From the NCBI GenBank assembly GCA_001603275.1, contig LUYM01000021.1:1-64000 (forward strand): a stretch of DNA of 64,000 nucleotides. The letters are read 5' to 3'. Each line of letters opens with the position of its first letter. Positions within the stretch are counted from its first letter, which is position 1. Position numbers and translations under genes: made by a program. Below, piece by piece: positions 9,390 through 17,395 of this stretch. The notes beneath the pieces are model-generated. The model made no database searches and was not told the origin of the DNA. It saw nothing but the letters and a program-made list of their open reading frames with translations. Source of the DNA: Actinomycetales bacterium Actino_02. GTDB taxonomy: Bacteria; Actinomycetota; Actinomycetes; Propionibacteriales; Propionibacteriaceae.

Positions 9390-9914
9390 ATGAGCAAGAT
9401 CACGGCGAAGTTGGTGGCGCTGTTCTGCGCCGGACTGCTGGCACTGACTGGTTGTGCGCAGAGTCCGCAGCTGGCAGCACAGGTCGGTGATCGCCGGATC
9501 ACCGCCGCCGAGGTCGCTCCGATCGCCGAGGCGATCGCGAATCTCGAGGCCGGCAAGGAGACCGCCGCCGGGATGACGCCGACGGTTGTCACGCTGATGA
9601 TTCGCTCCGAGGTCGCCCGCATCGCCTTGGCTAACAGCGGGAAGACCATCTCCGACGCTGACCGCCAGGCGCTCTACGCGCAGAACACCGGACTGGGCAG
9701 CCTGGCGACCCAGCCAGCCACCAAGGACTTCATCGAGCGCTACGCCGATTTCTTCCTGCTGACCTCCGACGACGCCGGGGTGACCGAGTTCACCAAGGCG
9801 CTCAACGGCATCAAGATCACGGTGAACCCGCGTTACGGCACCTGGGATCCGGCCAAGGCCATGGTGTCCGAGGGCACCGGCTCACTCTCGGAGCTGGCCC
9901 CGACCAAGTCCTGA
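9390..9914 (+). CDS. Lipoprotein with SurA N-terminal-like region
   Basis: This is a 174-aa exported lipoprotein. A short basic start and hydrophobic core lead to the lipobox LTGC at residues 19-22, predicting lipidation of Cys22 and anchoring on the outer face of the membrane. The next stretch ('AAQVGDRRITAAEV') resembles the N-terminal chaperone helix of SurA/PrsA-type proteins, but no peptidyl-prolyl isomerase domain follows. It lies between mfd and mazG, where other actinobacteria also carry a SurA-like or other lipoprotein gene. mazG starts four bases after its stop, so the two are probably co-transcribed. A role in folding exported proteins is inferred only from the similarity. Confidence 0.75.
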   Translation: MSKITAKLVALFCAGLLALTGCAQSPQLAAQVGDRRITAAEVAPIAEAIANLEAGKETAAGMTPTVVTLMIRSEVARIALANSGKTISDADRQALYAQNTGLGSLATQPATKDFIERYADFFLLTSDDAGVTEFTKALNGIKITVNPRYGTWDPAKAMVSEGTGSLSELAPTKS

Positions 9915-9918
9915 CGCC

Positions 9919-10560
9919 ATGACGGACCACCTCGCTGAACTCGACCGGCTGGTGGCCGTGATGCACCGGCTGCGGTCGGGTTGCCCGTGGGATGCCCAGC
10001 AGACCCACGAGTCGCTGATTCACTACCTCGTCGAAGAGACGATGGAGGTCGTCGAGGCGATCGAGGCCGACGCGGACGATCAGCTGGTCGAGGAGCTGGG
10101 TGATCTGCTGCTTCAGGTGGTATTCCACGCCGAGATCGCCGCGGAGACCGACCGGTTCACCATTGCCGATGTGGCTCGCGGGATTGCCGACAAGCTGATC
10201 GCCCGGCACCCCTATGTGTTCTCCGAAGCCGAGGTTCCCGCCGACCTGATGAGTTCCTGGGAGCGGGCCAAGGCGGTCGAGAAGCACCGGACGTCCGCGC
10301 TGGACGGGATTCCGCAGCGGCTGTCGGCGCTCAGCCGGGCGCAGAAGGTGATCGGACGGGCGGCCAGTCACGGGATCGCGCTGCCACCGAGTTCGCCCGA
10401 CCTGGCCGAGTTGGACGCCGCCGAACTCGGGCCGGCTTTCGTCCAACTGGCCCAACGTGCCGTTGCGCTCGGTCTGGATCCCGAGCAGTTGGCGCGTGGG
10501 GCCGTCCGCGAGGTTGAAGCACGGATTCAGGCTGTCGAGCAGGGTTCCACACCGCTCTGA
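9919..10560 (+). CDS. mazG: MazG nucleoside triphosphate pyrophosphohydrolase
   Basis: MazG hydrolyses (d)NTPs to monophosphates and pyrophosphate, clearing non-canonical nucleotides. The 213-aa product begins with a MazG signature ('LRSGCPWDAQQTHESL'). It has the all-alpha NTP-PPase metal motif ExxE...ExxD: E40 and E43, then E59 and D62. The C-terminal half is a diverged second region, as in actinobacterial MazG. It sits downstream of the lipoprotein with a 4-base gap and upstream of eno, the order also found in mycobacteria. ATG 9919 is the first in-frame start after the preceding stop. Confidence 0.93.
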   Translation: MTDHLAELDRLVAVMHRLRSGCPWDAQQTHESLIHYLVEETMEVVEAIEADADDQLVEELGDLLLQVVFHAEIAAETDRFTIADVARGIADKLIARHPYVFSEAEVPADLMSSWERAKAVEKHRTSALDGIPQRLSALSRAQKVIGRAASHGIALPPSSPDLAELDAAELGPAFVQLAQRAVALGLDPEQLARGAVREVEARIQAVEQGSTPL

Positions 10561-10632
10561 GTCGGGACTGCGGCACGATTCCGGACCAGCCGATCACCCC
10601 GTCCAGTGGAACTGGTTCGGTAGCGGTCAGGG

Positions 10633-10638
10633 TAGGCT
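10633..10638 (+). promoter_or_regulatory. -10 element of eno
   Basis: TAGGCT lies 36 bases upstream of the enolase GTG, leaving a leader of about 30 nt that contains a gaaagg ribosome site. The -35 region is not clear. Confidence 0.4.
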
Positions 10639-10662
10639 GATCTCGACGTGAATTCCGCTTGA

Positions 10663-11958
<1,296 letters not shown>

Positions 11959-11971
11959 CCTCGCAGTACTG

Positions 11972-12014
11972 ATCAGCGCCGGACGGTTCGCCGTCCGGCG
12001 CTGATTGCTTTCTT
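11972..12014 (+). terminator. Rho-independent terminator of eno
   Basis: A 15-bp perfect stem (11972-11986 with 11991-12005) closes a ttcg tetraloop and is followed by the T-rich tail tgctttctt. It begins 14 bases after the eno stop. This is the clearest intrinsic terminator in the window. Confidence 0.9.
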
Positions 12015-12112
12015 GGACCCAAGCGACGTCCACCCTGGCGGCCCGCGGAACTGATCACGGTGACGCCAGGTGTGCGACCGGTGGGTCGCTATCAGTGCTG
12101 GGCTCGGCCGCC

Positions 12113-13042
12113 TCAGCGTGCCATCACGGCCAGTCGGCGCTGGGCCAGCTGTTCTTGCTCGCCGAGCAGCTCGGTGCCGCGCCGATTCAGCTCGACGCGC
12201 ACGGCCCCGGCGGCATCCAGCGCCCGGCGGCTGCTGGTCGCAGCCTCCCTGATCCGGTCGCGCACCGACAGGTCGGCGAAGAAGTTGTCGAACCAGACAT
12301 CGAAGGTATGGGTGAGTTCGGGGATGTCGAGTCCCGGGACCGCCGGGATGCGGACGTCGGCGAGCTCATTGGACAGCACCTTCAGCGCCTGAGCTGCTGA
12401 CCGAAGCTGGGCGACCGCCCTGTCGATCCGGCTGTACTTGGCGGCGTCGACCAGCAGGCCGCCGCCGAGGAACACGTCGAAGTCGGCGAGATCCTCGGCG
12501 TGGGCAAGCTCACTGATCGCGGCCTGAAGGCGGGCAGCCGCCTGGTCGGCGGCACGCTGGGCCTCGCCGATCTCGCGAGAGTCGGCTTGGCTCGCGGCGA
12601 GTTCGGCCGCGATCTCCACCAGTTCTGCCGCGGCGGGTCCGCCAGTTCGGCGCAGCTCGGCTTCGGTGTCGTCCATGGCGCGGCGGCGCCGCTGGTCGAC
12701 GTCTCCCAAGGCGGCCAGCTCGGTGCGGAGTTGCCGCACCACCGAGGACGCCTCGCTGAGTGCTCCGTCAGCGACGCGAGACTGATAGACAGCAGCCGCC
12801 AACTCGGCCTGTTCGCGTTCGAGATCGCTGCTGTGGGTGCCGCGCAGCTTCGCCCACAGCTGGGTGGGGCTGAAGTCCTCCAGCGCTCTCAGCTCCGTGG
12901 TCTCGGTGCTGACCTGGGATCGGGCCCTTTCGGCACGCTGTGCGGCCCTGGCCTCGTCGGTGGTAGCCGCGGCCAGCCGGGTCAGCAGCCGATCCCGCTC
13001 GGCGCAGGCGTCCAGGGCGGCGAACAACGCATCTGTGCTCAC
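12113..13042 (-). CDS. Coiled-coil protein of unknown function
   Basis: I do not recognise the family. The 309-aa product from GTG 13042 (an upstream TTG at 13090 would add 16 residues) is Ala/Arg/Glu/Leu-rich. Long heptad-like helices span most of residues 5-190, followed by a more globular stretch ('FDVFLGGGLLVDAAKYSRIDRAV', 'HTFDVWFDNFFADLSVRDRI') and a final helix. No signal peptide or membrane segment is present, so it is probably cytoplasmic. The central part resembles the architecture of phage-shock or SMC-like helical proteins without any defining motif. It is transcribed against its neighbours and sits between eno and ftsB, breaking an otherwise conserved order. Confidence 0.7.
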   Translation of the reverse strand: MSTDALFAALDACAERDRLLTRLAAATTDEARAAQRAERARSQVSTETTELRALEDFSPTQLWAKLRGTHSSDLEREQAELAAAVYQSRVADGALSEASSVVRQLRTELAALGDVDQRRRRAMDDTEAELRRTGGPAAAELVEIAAELAASQADSREIGEAQRAADQAAARLQAAISELAHAEDLADFDVFLGGGLLVDAAKYSRIDRAVAQLRSAAQALKVLSNELADVRIPAVPGLDIPELTHTFDVWFDNFFADLSVRDRIREAATSSRRALDAAGAVRVELNRRGTELLGEQEQLAQRRLAVMAR

Positions 13043-13113
13043 CCGATCGAGCCTAACTGGGCTTGCCCGGTCCTGCTGGCGAGTCGGCAAGCTGGTCGCG
13101 GCCGGAGGCCACC

Positions 13114-13119
13114 TATCCT
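13114..13119 (+). promoter_or_regulatory. -10 element of the ftsB-like gene
   Basis: TATCCT lies 22 bases upstream of the start codon, and the implied leader contains a strong GGAGG ribosome site at 13131-13135. Confidence 0.4.
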
Positions 13120-13141
13120 GGAACGCGATCGGAGGTGGCAG

Positions 13142-13699
13142 ATGGCCAGTGCCCCGCGCGGACAGCGCAGCGGCAGTACCGGACCCGGACGTCCGCAGCA
13201 GCGGCGTACCCGGACGGCGTCGCGACCCTCGACCGCTCCGACGAGCCCGGTCGAGCCGGACAGCAGCACTCCGGCAGCCTGGATGCGTGGCCTGCGGGTC
13301 ACGCGACGGGCCATGATCCTGGGCCTGGTGGTCGTGGTGCTGGCGTTGTCCTATGGCGGATCGCTACAGATCTACCTGGGACAGCAGCACGATCTAGCCG
13401 TGGCCGAGCAGCAGATCCGAGATCGCACGGCGCAGGTGGCCGACCTCGAGGCTGAGCTCGACCGGTGGAACGACCCCGATTACGTCCGGGCGCAGGCGCG
13501 GGCGCGACTGGGCTGGGTGATGCCGGGGGAGACCGGCTACCGAGTGGTCGGAGCGGACGGTCAGCCGATCGGTGGCGGGGTGACCCTGGAGTCCGAACGC
13601 GGTTTGGCGCAAGGTGATCGCGCGCCGGTCTGGTGGGATCGGATGCTCGGCTCGATCGAGACCGCGGACGCGCCGGCCCGCAAGGTCACTCGCCGCTGA
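13142..13699 (+). CDS. ftsB: Septum formation initiator, FtsB/DivIC family
   Basis: FtsB-type proteins are single-pass membrane proteins that join FtsL and FtsQ in the divisome. This 185-aa product has a long disordered, basic and Pro/Ser/Thr-rich cytoplasmic N-terminus (about 1-55). One membrane segment follows (about 57-77, 'MILGLVVVVLALSYGGSL'), then a periplasmic coiled coil ('VAEQQIRDRTAQVADLEAELDRW') and the conserved 'DPDYVRAQARARLGWVMPGE' block. ATG 13142 is set by GGAGG six bases away. DUF501 follows directly, the usual actinobacterial pairing. Confidence 0.9.
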   Translation: MASAPRGQRSGSTGPGRPQQRRTRTASRPSTAPTSPVEPDSSTPAAWMRGLRVTRRAMILGLVVVVLALSYGGSLQIYLGQQHDLAVAEQQIRDRTAQVADLEAELDRWNDPDYVRAQARARLGWVMPGETGYRVVGADGQPIGGGVTLESERGLAQGDRAPVWWDRMLGSIETADAPARKVTRR

Positions 13700-13729
13700 G
13701 CCGGTAGCCGCCATGGGAGAATGGCGGAC

Positions 13730-14263
13730 ATGCCTGAGCTGGAACCGATCACCGAAGCCGACCGGGAGGCGATCCACGCCCAACTCGGACGAGAGCCTCG
13801 TGGGGCGGTCGGTGTCGCCTGGCGGTGCCCCTGTGGCAAGCCCGGAGTGGTGGCCACGAGTCCACGGCTTCCGGACGGCACTCCGTTCCCGACCACCTAC
13901 TACCTGACCTGCCAGCGGGCCACCTCGGGGTGCTCGACTCTGGAGGCCAGTGGGCTGATGACCCAGATGTCGGAGCGGCTGCTGGCTGATCCGGAGCTGG
14001 CCGCGAGCTACCGGGCTGCGCATGAGGCCTACCTCGAGGATCGCGGACGCCTGGGCGAGGTCCCCGAGATCGCCGGGATCAGTGCCGGCGGGATGCCGGA
14101 GCGGGTCAAGTGCCTGCACGTCCTGGTGGCCCATTCGCTGGCCGCCGGACCGGGGGTGAATCCGCTGGGGGACGAGGCGCTGGAGCGCCTGGGTGAGTTC
14201 TGGCATCGCCCGTGCCGGGGTGCGGACGCCGATCCGTCCGCGCTGGACCAGGCCGCTGAATAG
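13730..14263 (+). CDS. DUF501 family protein
   Basis: The 177-aa product belongs to DUF501, a family of unknown biochemical function that sits beside ftsB in most actinobacteria. Visible family features are the 'REPRGAVGVAWRCPCGKPGVV' start with a CxC pair, 'FPTTYYLTCQRATSG', and the 'MPERVKCLHVLVAHSLAAGPGVNPLGDEAL' block with conserved Cys and His. ATG 13730 has gggaga nine bases upstream; ATG 13721 is an alternative that adds three residues. In mycobacteria the next gene is an exopolyphosphatase (ppx), which is missing here; a tRNA-like gene begins 13 bases after the stop and is likely co-transcribed. Confidence 0.88.
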   Translation: MPELEPITEADREAIHAQLGREPRGAVGVAWRCPCGKPGVVATSPRLPDGTPFPTTYYLTCQRATSGCSTLEASGLMTQMSERLLADPELAASYRAAHEAYLEDRGRLGEVPEIAGISAGGMPERVKCLHVLVAHSLAAGPGVNPLGDEALERLGEFWHRPCRGADADPSALDQAAE

Positions 14264-14276
14264 ACTTCTCGACCAG

Positions 14277-14350
14277 GCCCCCATGGCCCAACCGGTAGAG
14301 GCAGGCGGCTTAAACCCGCCCAAGTATGGGTTCGAATCCCATTGGGGGCA
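14277..14350 (+). tRNA. tRNA with anticodon UAA (Leu) on a short-variable-arm scaffold
   Basis: The 74-nt sequence folds as a cloverleaf. The 7-bp acceptor is 14277-14283 with 14343-14349. A 3-bp D stem (gcc/ggc) closes an 11-nt D loop containing GG. The 5-bp anticodon stem ggcgg/ccgcc carries loop cttaaac, giving anticodon TAA. The T arm is atggg-ttcgaat-cccat, and the discriminator is A. CCA is not encoded. The anticodon reads UUA (leucine), but the variable region is only 5 nt (caagt), whereas bacterial tRNA-Leu normally has a long class II variable arm. Charging identity is therefore uncertain. Confidence 0.85.
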
Positions 14351-14444
14351 CGCGGAGAGCCTCGCCGCTTCATTCCCGTTGACTAGGGGATGGCGTAGGG
14401 GAGAAGTCAGGGACGGAACACAGCCGGCCCTCATGGGCGTTGCT

Positions 14445-14450
14445 TACCAT
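14445..14450 (+). promoter_or_regulatory. -10 element of the BI-1 family gene
   Basis: TACCAT lies 47 bases before the ATG; the implied leader of about 40 nt ends with the ribosome site aaggagg (14482-14488). The assignment is inferred from the hexamer alone. Confidence 0.35.
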
Positions 14451-14497
14451 GGAAGTCGACGACGGCACGCCGCCGCCAACCAAGGAGGAAACAGACG

Positions 14498-15337
14498 ATG
14501 GCCCGCAGCAGCAACCCGGTCCTGTCCAAGCCGGACGCTTGGCAGACCGCGCCGGTACAGAGCTACCCGCAGTACGACGGCTACGCCCCTGGCGCCGTAC
14601 CCGGGTACCCCAATGACATCAACACCGCCCAGTTCGGCCAGCCGCAGGCAGCTGTCGGCCGGATGACGCTGGACGATGTGATCACCAAGACCGCAATCAC
14701 GCTCGGCCTGGTGGTCGTGGTCGCCGGGCTGACCTTCTTCGCCGCCGGCTCCGGGTTGATCCCGCTGGGCGGGCTGAGTGCGGCCACCATCGTGGCTGCC
14801 CTGGTCGCCTTCGGCGCCTCGCTGGTGGTCAGTCTGCGCCGGAAGGTGAACCCGGCCTTCGTGCTCACCTATGCCGCGATCGAAGGGGTCTTCATCGGCG
14901 GCGTGAGCTTCCTGTACACCTACTGGTTCGGTAACGGCATCCTGCCGGCCGCCGTGCTCGGCACGCTGGTCGCGGCCGGGGCCACGCTGGGCGCCTACAA
15001 GTACTTCCGGATCAAGGTGAGCAGCCGCTTCCGTCAGATGGTGGCGATCGGCACCGTGGCCTACGCCGGCGTCCTGCTGGTGAATCTGGTGCTGTCGTTC
15101 TTCGGGATGTCGTTCATCATGGCCGGCAACCTGACCATCTGGGGCCTGGTCGCCTCCGCGATCGGCGTCGGCTTGGCGGTGTTCAACCTGATCCTCGACT
15201 TCGACTTCATCGAGCAGGGCATCGCCCAGGGCGCGGTGGCCTCGGAGTCCTGGCGCGGCGCCTTCGGCCTCACCGTGACCCTGGTCTGGCTGTACCTGGA
15301 GCTGCTCCGCCTGCTCAGCTACTTCAGCCGCAACTAG
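14498..15337 (+). CDS. Bax inhibitor-1/YccA family membrane protein
   Basis: The 279-aa product has a hydrophilic N-terminus of about 60 residues rich in Tyr, Pro and Gln. Seven predicted membrane segments follow, with a topology and sequence ('FVLTYAAIEGVFIGGVSFLYT', 'LDFDFIEQG') typical of the actinobacterial Bax1-I/YccA branch. Relatives include calcium-leak channels and modulators of membrane proteases; which applies here is unknown. ATG 14498 follows aaggagg by nine bases, the best ribosome site in this part of the window. It stands alone and converges on the NUDIX gene across a repeat-bearing gap. Confidence 0.85.
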   Translation: MARSSNPVLSKPDAWQTAPVQSYPQYDGYAPGAVPGYPNDINTAQFGQPQAAVGRMTLDDVITKTAITLGLVVVVAGLTFFAAGSGLIPLGGLSAATIVAALVAFGASLVVSLRRKVNPAFVLTYAAIEGVFIGGVSFLYTYWFGNGILPAAVLGTLVAAGATLGAYKYFRIKVSSRFRQMVAIGTVAYAGVLLVNLVLSFFGMSFIMAGNLTIWGLVASAIGVGLAVFNLILDFDFIEQGIAQGAVASESWRGAFGLTVTLVWLYLELLRLLSYFSRN

Positions 15338-15339
15338 CC

Positions 15340-15408
15340 GGGGACGGTTCCATTACCGTCCACCCTGGTCACGCGGTCTGGTGGGGACGGTTCCATTACC
15401 GTCCACCC
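15340..15408 (+). repeat. Two copies of a 26-bp palindromic interspersed repeat
   Basis: Identical 26-base units lie at 15340-15365 and 15383-15408. Each contains 7-bp arms ggacggt/accgtcc around the loop tccatt, so each can form a hairpin. The same element recurs inverted at 27225-27247 and inside a coding sequence at 60021-60043, which marks it as a dispersed repeat and not a local duplication. Confidence 0.9.
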
Positions 15409-15416
15409 AGTCTCGT

Positions 15417-15439
15417 CCCCGTCCGGTCTCCGGGCGGGG
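15417..15439. terminator. Bidirectional hairpin between convergent genes
   Basis: Bases 15417-15426 pair with 15430-15439 (one G-T pair) around a 3-nt loop. It sits between the converging BI-1 and NUDIX genes and could end both transcripts, although no T-run follows. Confidence 0.5.
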
Positions 15440-15476
15440 ACTGCTGCGTTCGGGACGCCTGAGGCGAGGGTAAAGA

Positions 15477-16172
15477 TCAGTTCAGGCCGGCGGCCAGGTC
15501 AGCCAGATGGCGGTCCAGCAGCACCCGGGCCCCGGACGTCCATGGCCACTCGGTCCAGGCGTCCAGGCTCACCCAGGCTGCGTCCGCCGTAGTGCCACCG
15601 ACATCATTGACGACCGGATCGGTGGCGGACGGACTGTAGGCCGCGTAGATGATCCGGACGGCGTGGAAATCCTCCATCACCTGGCTGGGGGAGCGGCCGA
15701 TCCAGTGGTCGGTCTGCACGTCCACAAGTTGCCGGATCTCCAGCTGCTGCCCGGTCTCTTCCATCACCTCACGCACCAGCGCCTGGGCTGGGCTCTCGCC
15801 GGGGTCGATCCCGCCGCCGGGCAGTCCCCACAGGTTCGGCACCGCAGTCAGGTCCGAGAACTGCGTGGCCAGCACACCGCGCTCGGACAAGACGAGGCCG
15901 TAGGCGGCGAGCCGCTGCCGGACCACCGGGGACGAGGCCGGCTCATCGGTGAAGTCCAAGGATCGAGGCTTGGCTGTGGGTAGTTCCGGGCTGCGTCCAT
16001 GCCGGGAGACCTGGACGGTCAGACTCACCTCGGGCGCCGAGCCGGTCGCGGAGAGCATCCGGACGATCCGAAAGCCGCTCTCCCAAATCAGTCGGTGCGG
16101 ATCTGCGCCGTGGCCGAGGTCTTCGTTCAGCACCGGCACGCCGCCGGCGACTTCCACCCCGATGATCCGCAT
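15477..16172 (-). CDS. NUDIX hydrolase with an extra N-terminal region
   Basis: NUDIX enzymes hydrolyse nucleoside diphosphates linked to another group. The 231-aa product carries a complete Nudix box at residues 120-142: Gly120, Glu126, then REVMEETG with all catalytic acids. Its substrate is unknown. The first 70 residues form a separate region I cannot assign ('MRIIGVEVAGGVPVLNEDLGHG'), which may be a substrate-recognition segment. ATG 16172 was chosen because upstream in-frame extension reads into the divergent promoter region and looks non-coding. It is divergent from the adenine methyltransferase gene. Confidence 0.85.
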   Translation of the reverse strand: MRIIGVEVAGGVPVLNEDLGHGADPHRLIWESGFRIVRMLSATGSAPEVSLTVQVSRHGRSPELPTAKPRSLDFTDEPASSPVVRQRLAAYGLVLSERGVLATQFSDLTAVPNLWGLPGGGIDPGESPAQALVREVMEETGQQLEIRQLVDVQTDHWIGRSPSQVMEDFHAVRIIYAAYSPSATDPVVNDVGGTTADAAWVSLDAWTEWPWTSGARVLLDRHLADLAAGLN

Positions 16173-16221
16173 CGATCCATCATGTCGCAGCGCTGGGGCC
16201 GTCCCAAATGGCCGCGCCCGG

Positions 16222-16239
16222 GGTAACCCGCTGGTAACC
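16222..16239. promoter_or_regulatory. Two ggtaacc repeats 11 bp apart upstream of the methyltransferase
   Basis: The heptamer ggtaacc occurs at 16222-16228 and 16233-16239, one helical turn apart. It lies just upstream of the TATGCT element in the divergent region between the NUDIX and methyltransferase genes. It may be a paired operator; no binding protein can be named. Confidence 0.35.
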
Positions 16240-16253
16240 AAAGCCGAACGGCA

Positions 16254-16259
16254 TATGCT
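16254..16259 (+). promoter_or_regulatory. -10 element of the methyltransferase transcript
   Basis: TATGCT at 16254-16259 would start a transcript near 16266, upstream of a short leader reading frame and the methyltransferase gene. Confidence 0.4.
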
Positions 16260-16289
16260 TCGCTTCACATCAGCCACGGTGGGGGAGCA

Positions 16290-16361
16290 ATGAAGCGGCA
16301 CAACGATAAGGCAGCGCGCGGTGGGCACGCTGGAGGCGGACGCGTGCTCGCACACCGTTGA
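16290..16361 (+). CDS. Candidate 23-aa leader peptide ahead of the methyltransferase
   Basis: ATG 16290 is preceded by gggggag at 16281-16287. The frame encodes a basic 23-residue peptide (MKRHNDKAARGGHAGGGRVL and three more residues). Its TGA stop overlaps the TTG start of the methyltransferase in the sequence TTGA. The next gene has a weak start and no ribosome site of its own, so its translation may depend on termination of this leader. No homologue is known to me. Confidence 0.4.
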   Translation: MKRHNDKAARGGHAGGGRVLAHR

Positions 16362-17395
16362 TCAAGTACCTCGGCTCGAAGCGCCGACTGGTGGGCGAGT
16401 TGGGGCGGATCTTCAGCCAGGCTGAGGCACGCACCGCCGTCGACCTGTTCACCGGCACCACCCGAGTTGCTCAGGAGTTCTGCCGTCGAGGCGGACGAGT
16501 CGTCTGCGTCGACACGGCCGCCTACTCCGAGGTGCTTGCGCAGTGCTACGTGGAGCTCGACGCCAAGGACGTCGATCCTGCCGAGGTGGACGAGGCACTG
16601 GCCCGGCTGAGTGCGCTGCCGGATCGACGTGGCTATGTCACCGAAGTCTTCTGCGAGCAGGCCCGCTATTTCCACCCCGACAACGGAGTGCGGATCGACG
16701 CGATCCGGCAGGGAATCGACGACCTGTACGGCGACCACTGGCTGCGTCCGGTGCTGCTGACCTCGCTGCTGGAGGCCGCTGATCGGGTGGATTCGACGCT
16801 CGGGCTGCAGATGGCCTACCTGAAGCAGTGGGCGCCGCGCGCCCTGCGTCCGCTTCGCCTGGCCGCGCCCGAGCTCACTCCGAGCACCGGCCAGGCCGTC
16901 CGTGGCGACGCCCTGCAGCTGGTCGGCCAACTCGAGCCGGTCGATCTGGCCTATCTGGACCCGCCCTACAACCAGCACCGCTACTTCACCAACTACCACG
17001 TCTGGGAGACGCTGGTCCGCTGGGATGCGCCCGACCACTACGGCGTGGCCCGAAAGCGGGTGGACGCCCGCGACGAGGAGACCCGCAGTGCCTTCAACTC
17101 CAAGCGCCGGATGCCGGAGGCGCTGGCAACGGTGATCGCCGAGGCCCGAGCCGAGACCGTGGTGGTCTCGTTCAGTAACGAGGGCTTCGTGCCACTGCCG
17201 CAGCTGGAGGAGTTCTGCCAGGCACGAGGCAATCCGGTGGCTGTGCTGGCCTACGACACCAAGCGCTACATCGGCCAGCGATTGGGCGTGTTCTCCCCGG
17301 ACGGACGCCGGGTGGGCGAAGCCGGGCCGGAGCGCAACGTGGAGTACCTGCTGGTCAGTGCACCGGCCGACCGACTGGACGCGATCATTCGCTGA
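16358..17395 (+). CDS. D12-class N6-adenine DNA methyltransferase (orphan)
   Basis: The enzyme would transfer a methyl group from S-adenosylmethionine to adenine in DNA. The 345-aa product opens with the D12-class start MIKYLGSKRR. It carries SAM-binding motif I as DLFTGTT (residues 29-35), catalytic motif IV DPPY (201-204) followed by 'NQHRYFTNYHVWETL', and a C-terminal 'FSNEGF' block. TTG 16358 is the only start that keeps the conserved N-terminus. No restriction endonuclease or specificity subunit lies nearby, so it is a solitary methylase, perhaps for regulation or protection; its target site is unknown. It overlaps the converging lipoprotein gene by 11 bases. Confidence 0.88.
   Translation: MIKYLGSKRRLVGELGRIFSQAEARTAVDLFTGTTRVAQEFCRRGGRVVCVDTAAYSEVLAQCYVELDAKDVDPAEVDEALARLSALPDRRGYVTEVFCEQARYFHPDNGVRIDAIRQGIDDLYGDHWLRPVLLTSLLEAADRVDSTLGLQMAYLKQWAPRALRPLRLAAPELTPSTGQAVRGDALQLVGQLEPVDLAYLDPPYNQHRYFTNYHVWETLVRWDAPDHYGVARKRVDARDEETRSAFNSKRRMPEALATVIAEARAETVVVSFSNEGFVPLPQLEEFCQARGNPVAVLAYDTKRYIGQRLGVFSPDGRRVGEAGPERNVEYLLVSAPADRLDAIIR

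Noticed and set aside
15340-15408. A CRISPR array, suggested by two identical 26-bp repeats with a 17-bp spacer
   Set aside because: There are only two copies, the spacer is too short, the same unit occurs elsewhere in the window and inside a gene, and no cas gene is present.
16290-16361. A frameshifted N-terminal extension of the methyltransferase
   Set aside because: D12-class enzymes begin at the MIKYLGSKR motif, which the TTG start already supplies, so no extra N-terminus is missing.
16358-17395. A restriction-modification system around the adenine methyltransferase
   Set aside because: The neighbours are a NUDIX protein and a lipoprotein, no endonuclease is nearby, and the HNH gene at 56324 is 39 kb away and in another operon.
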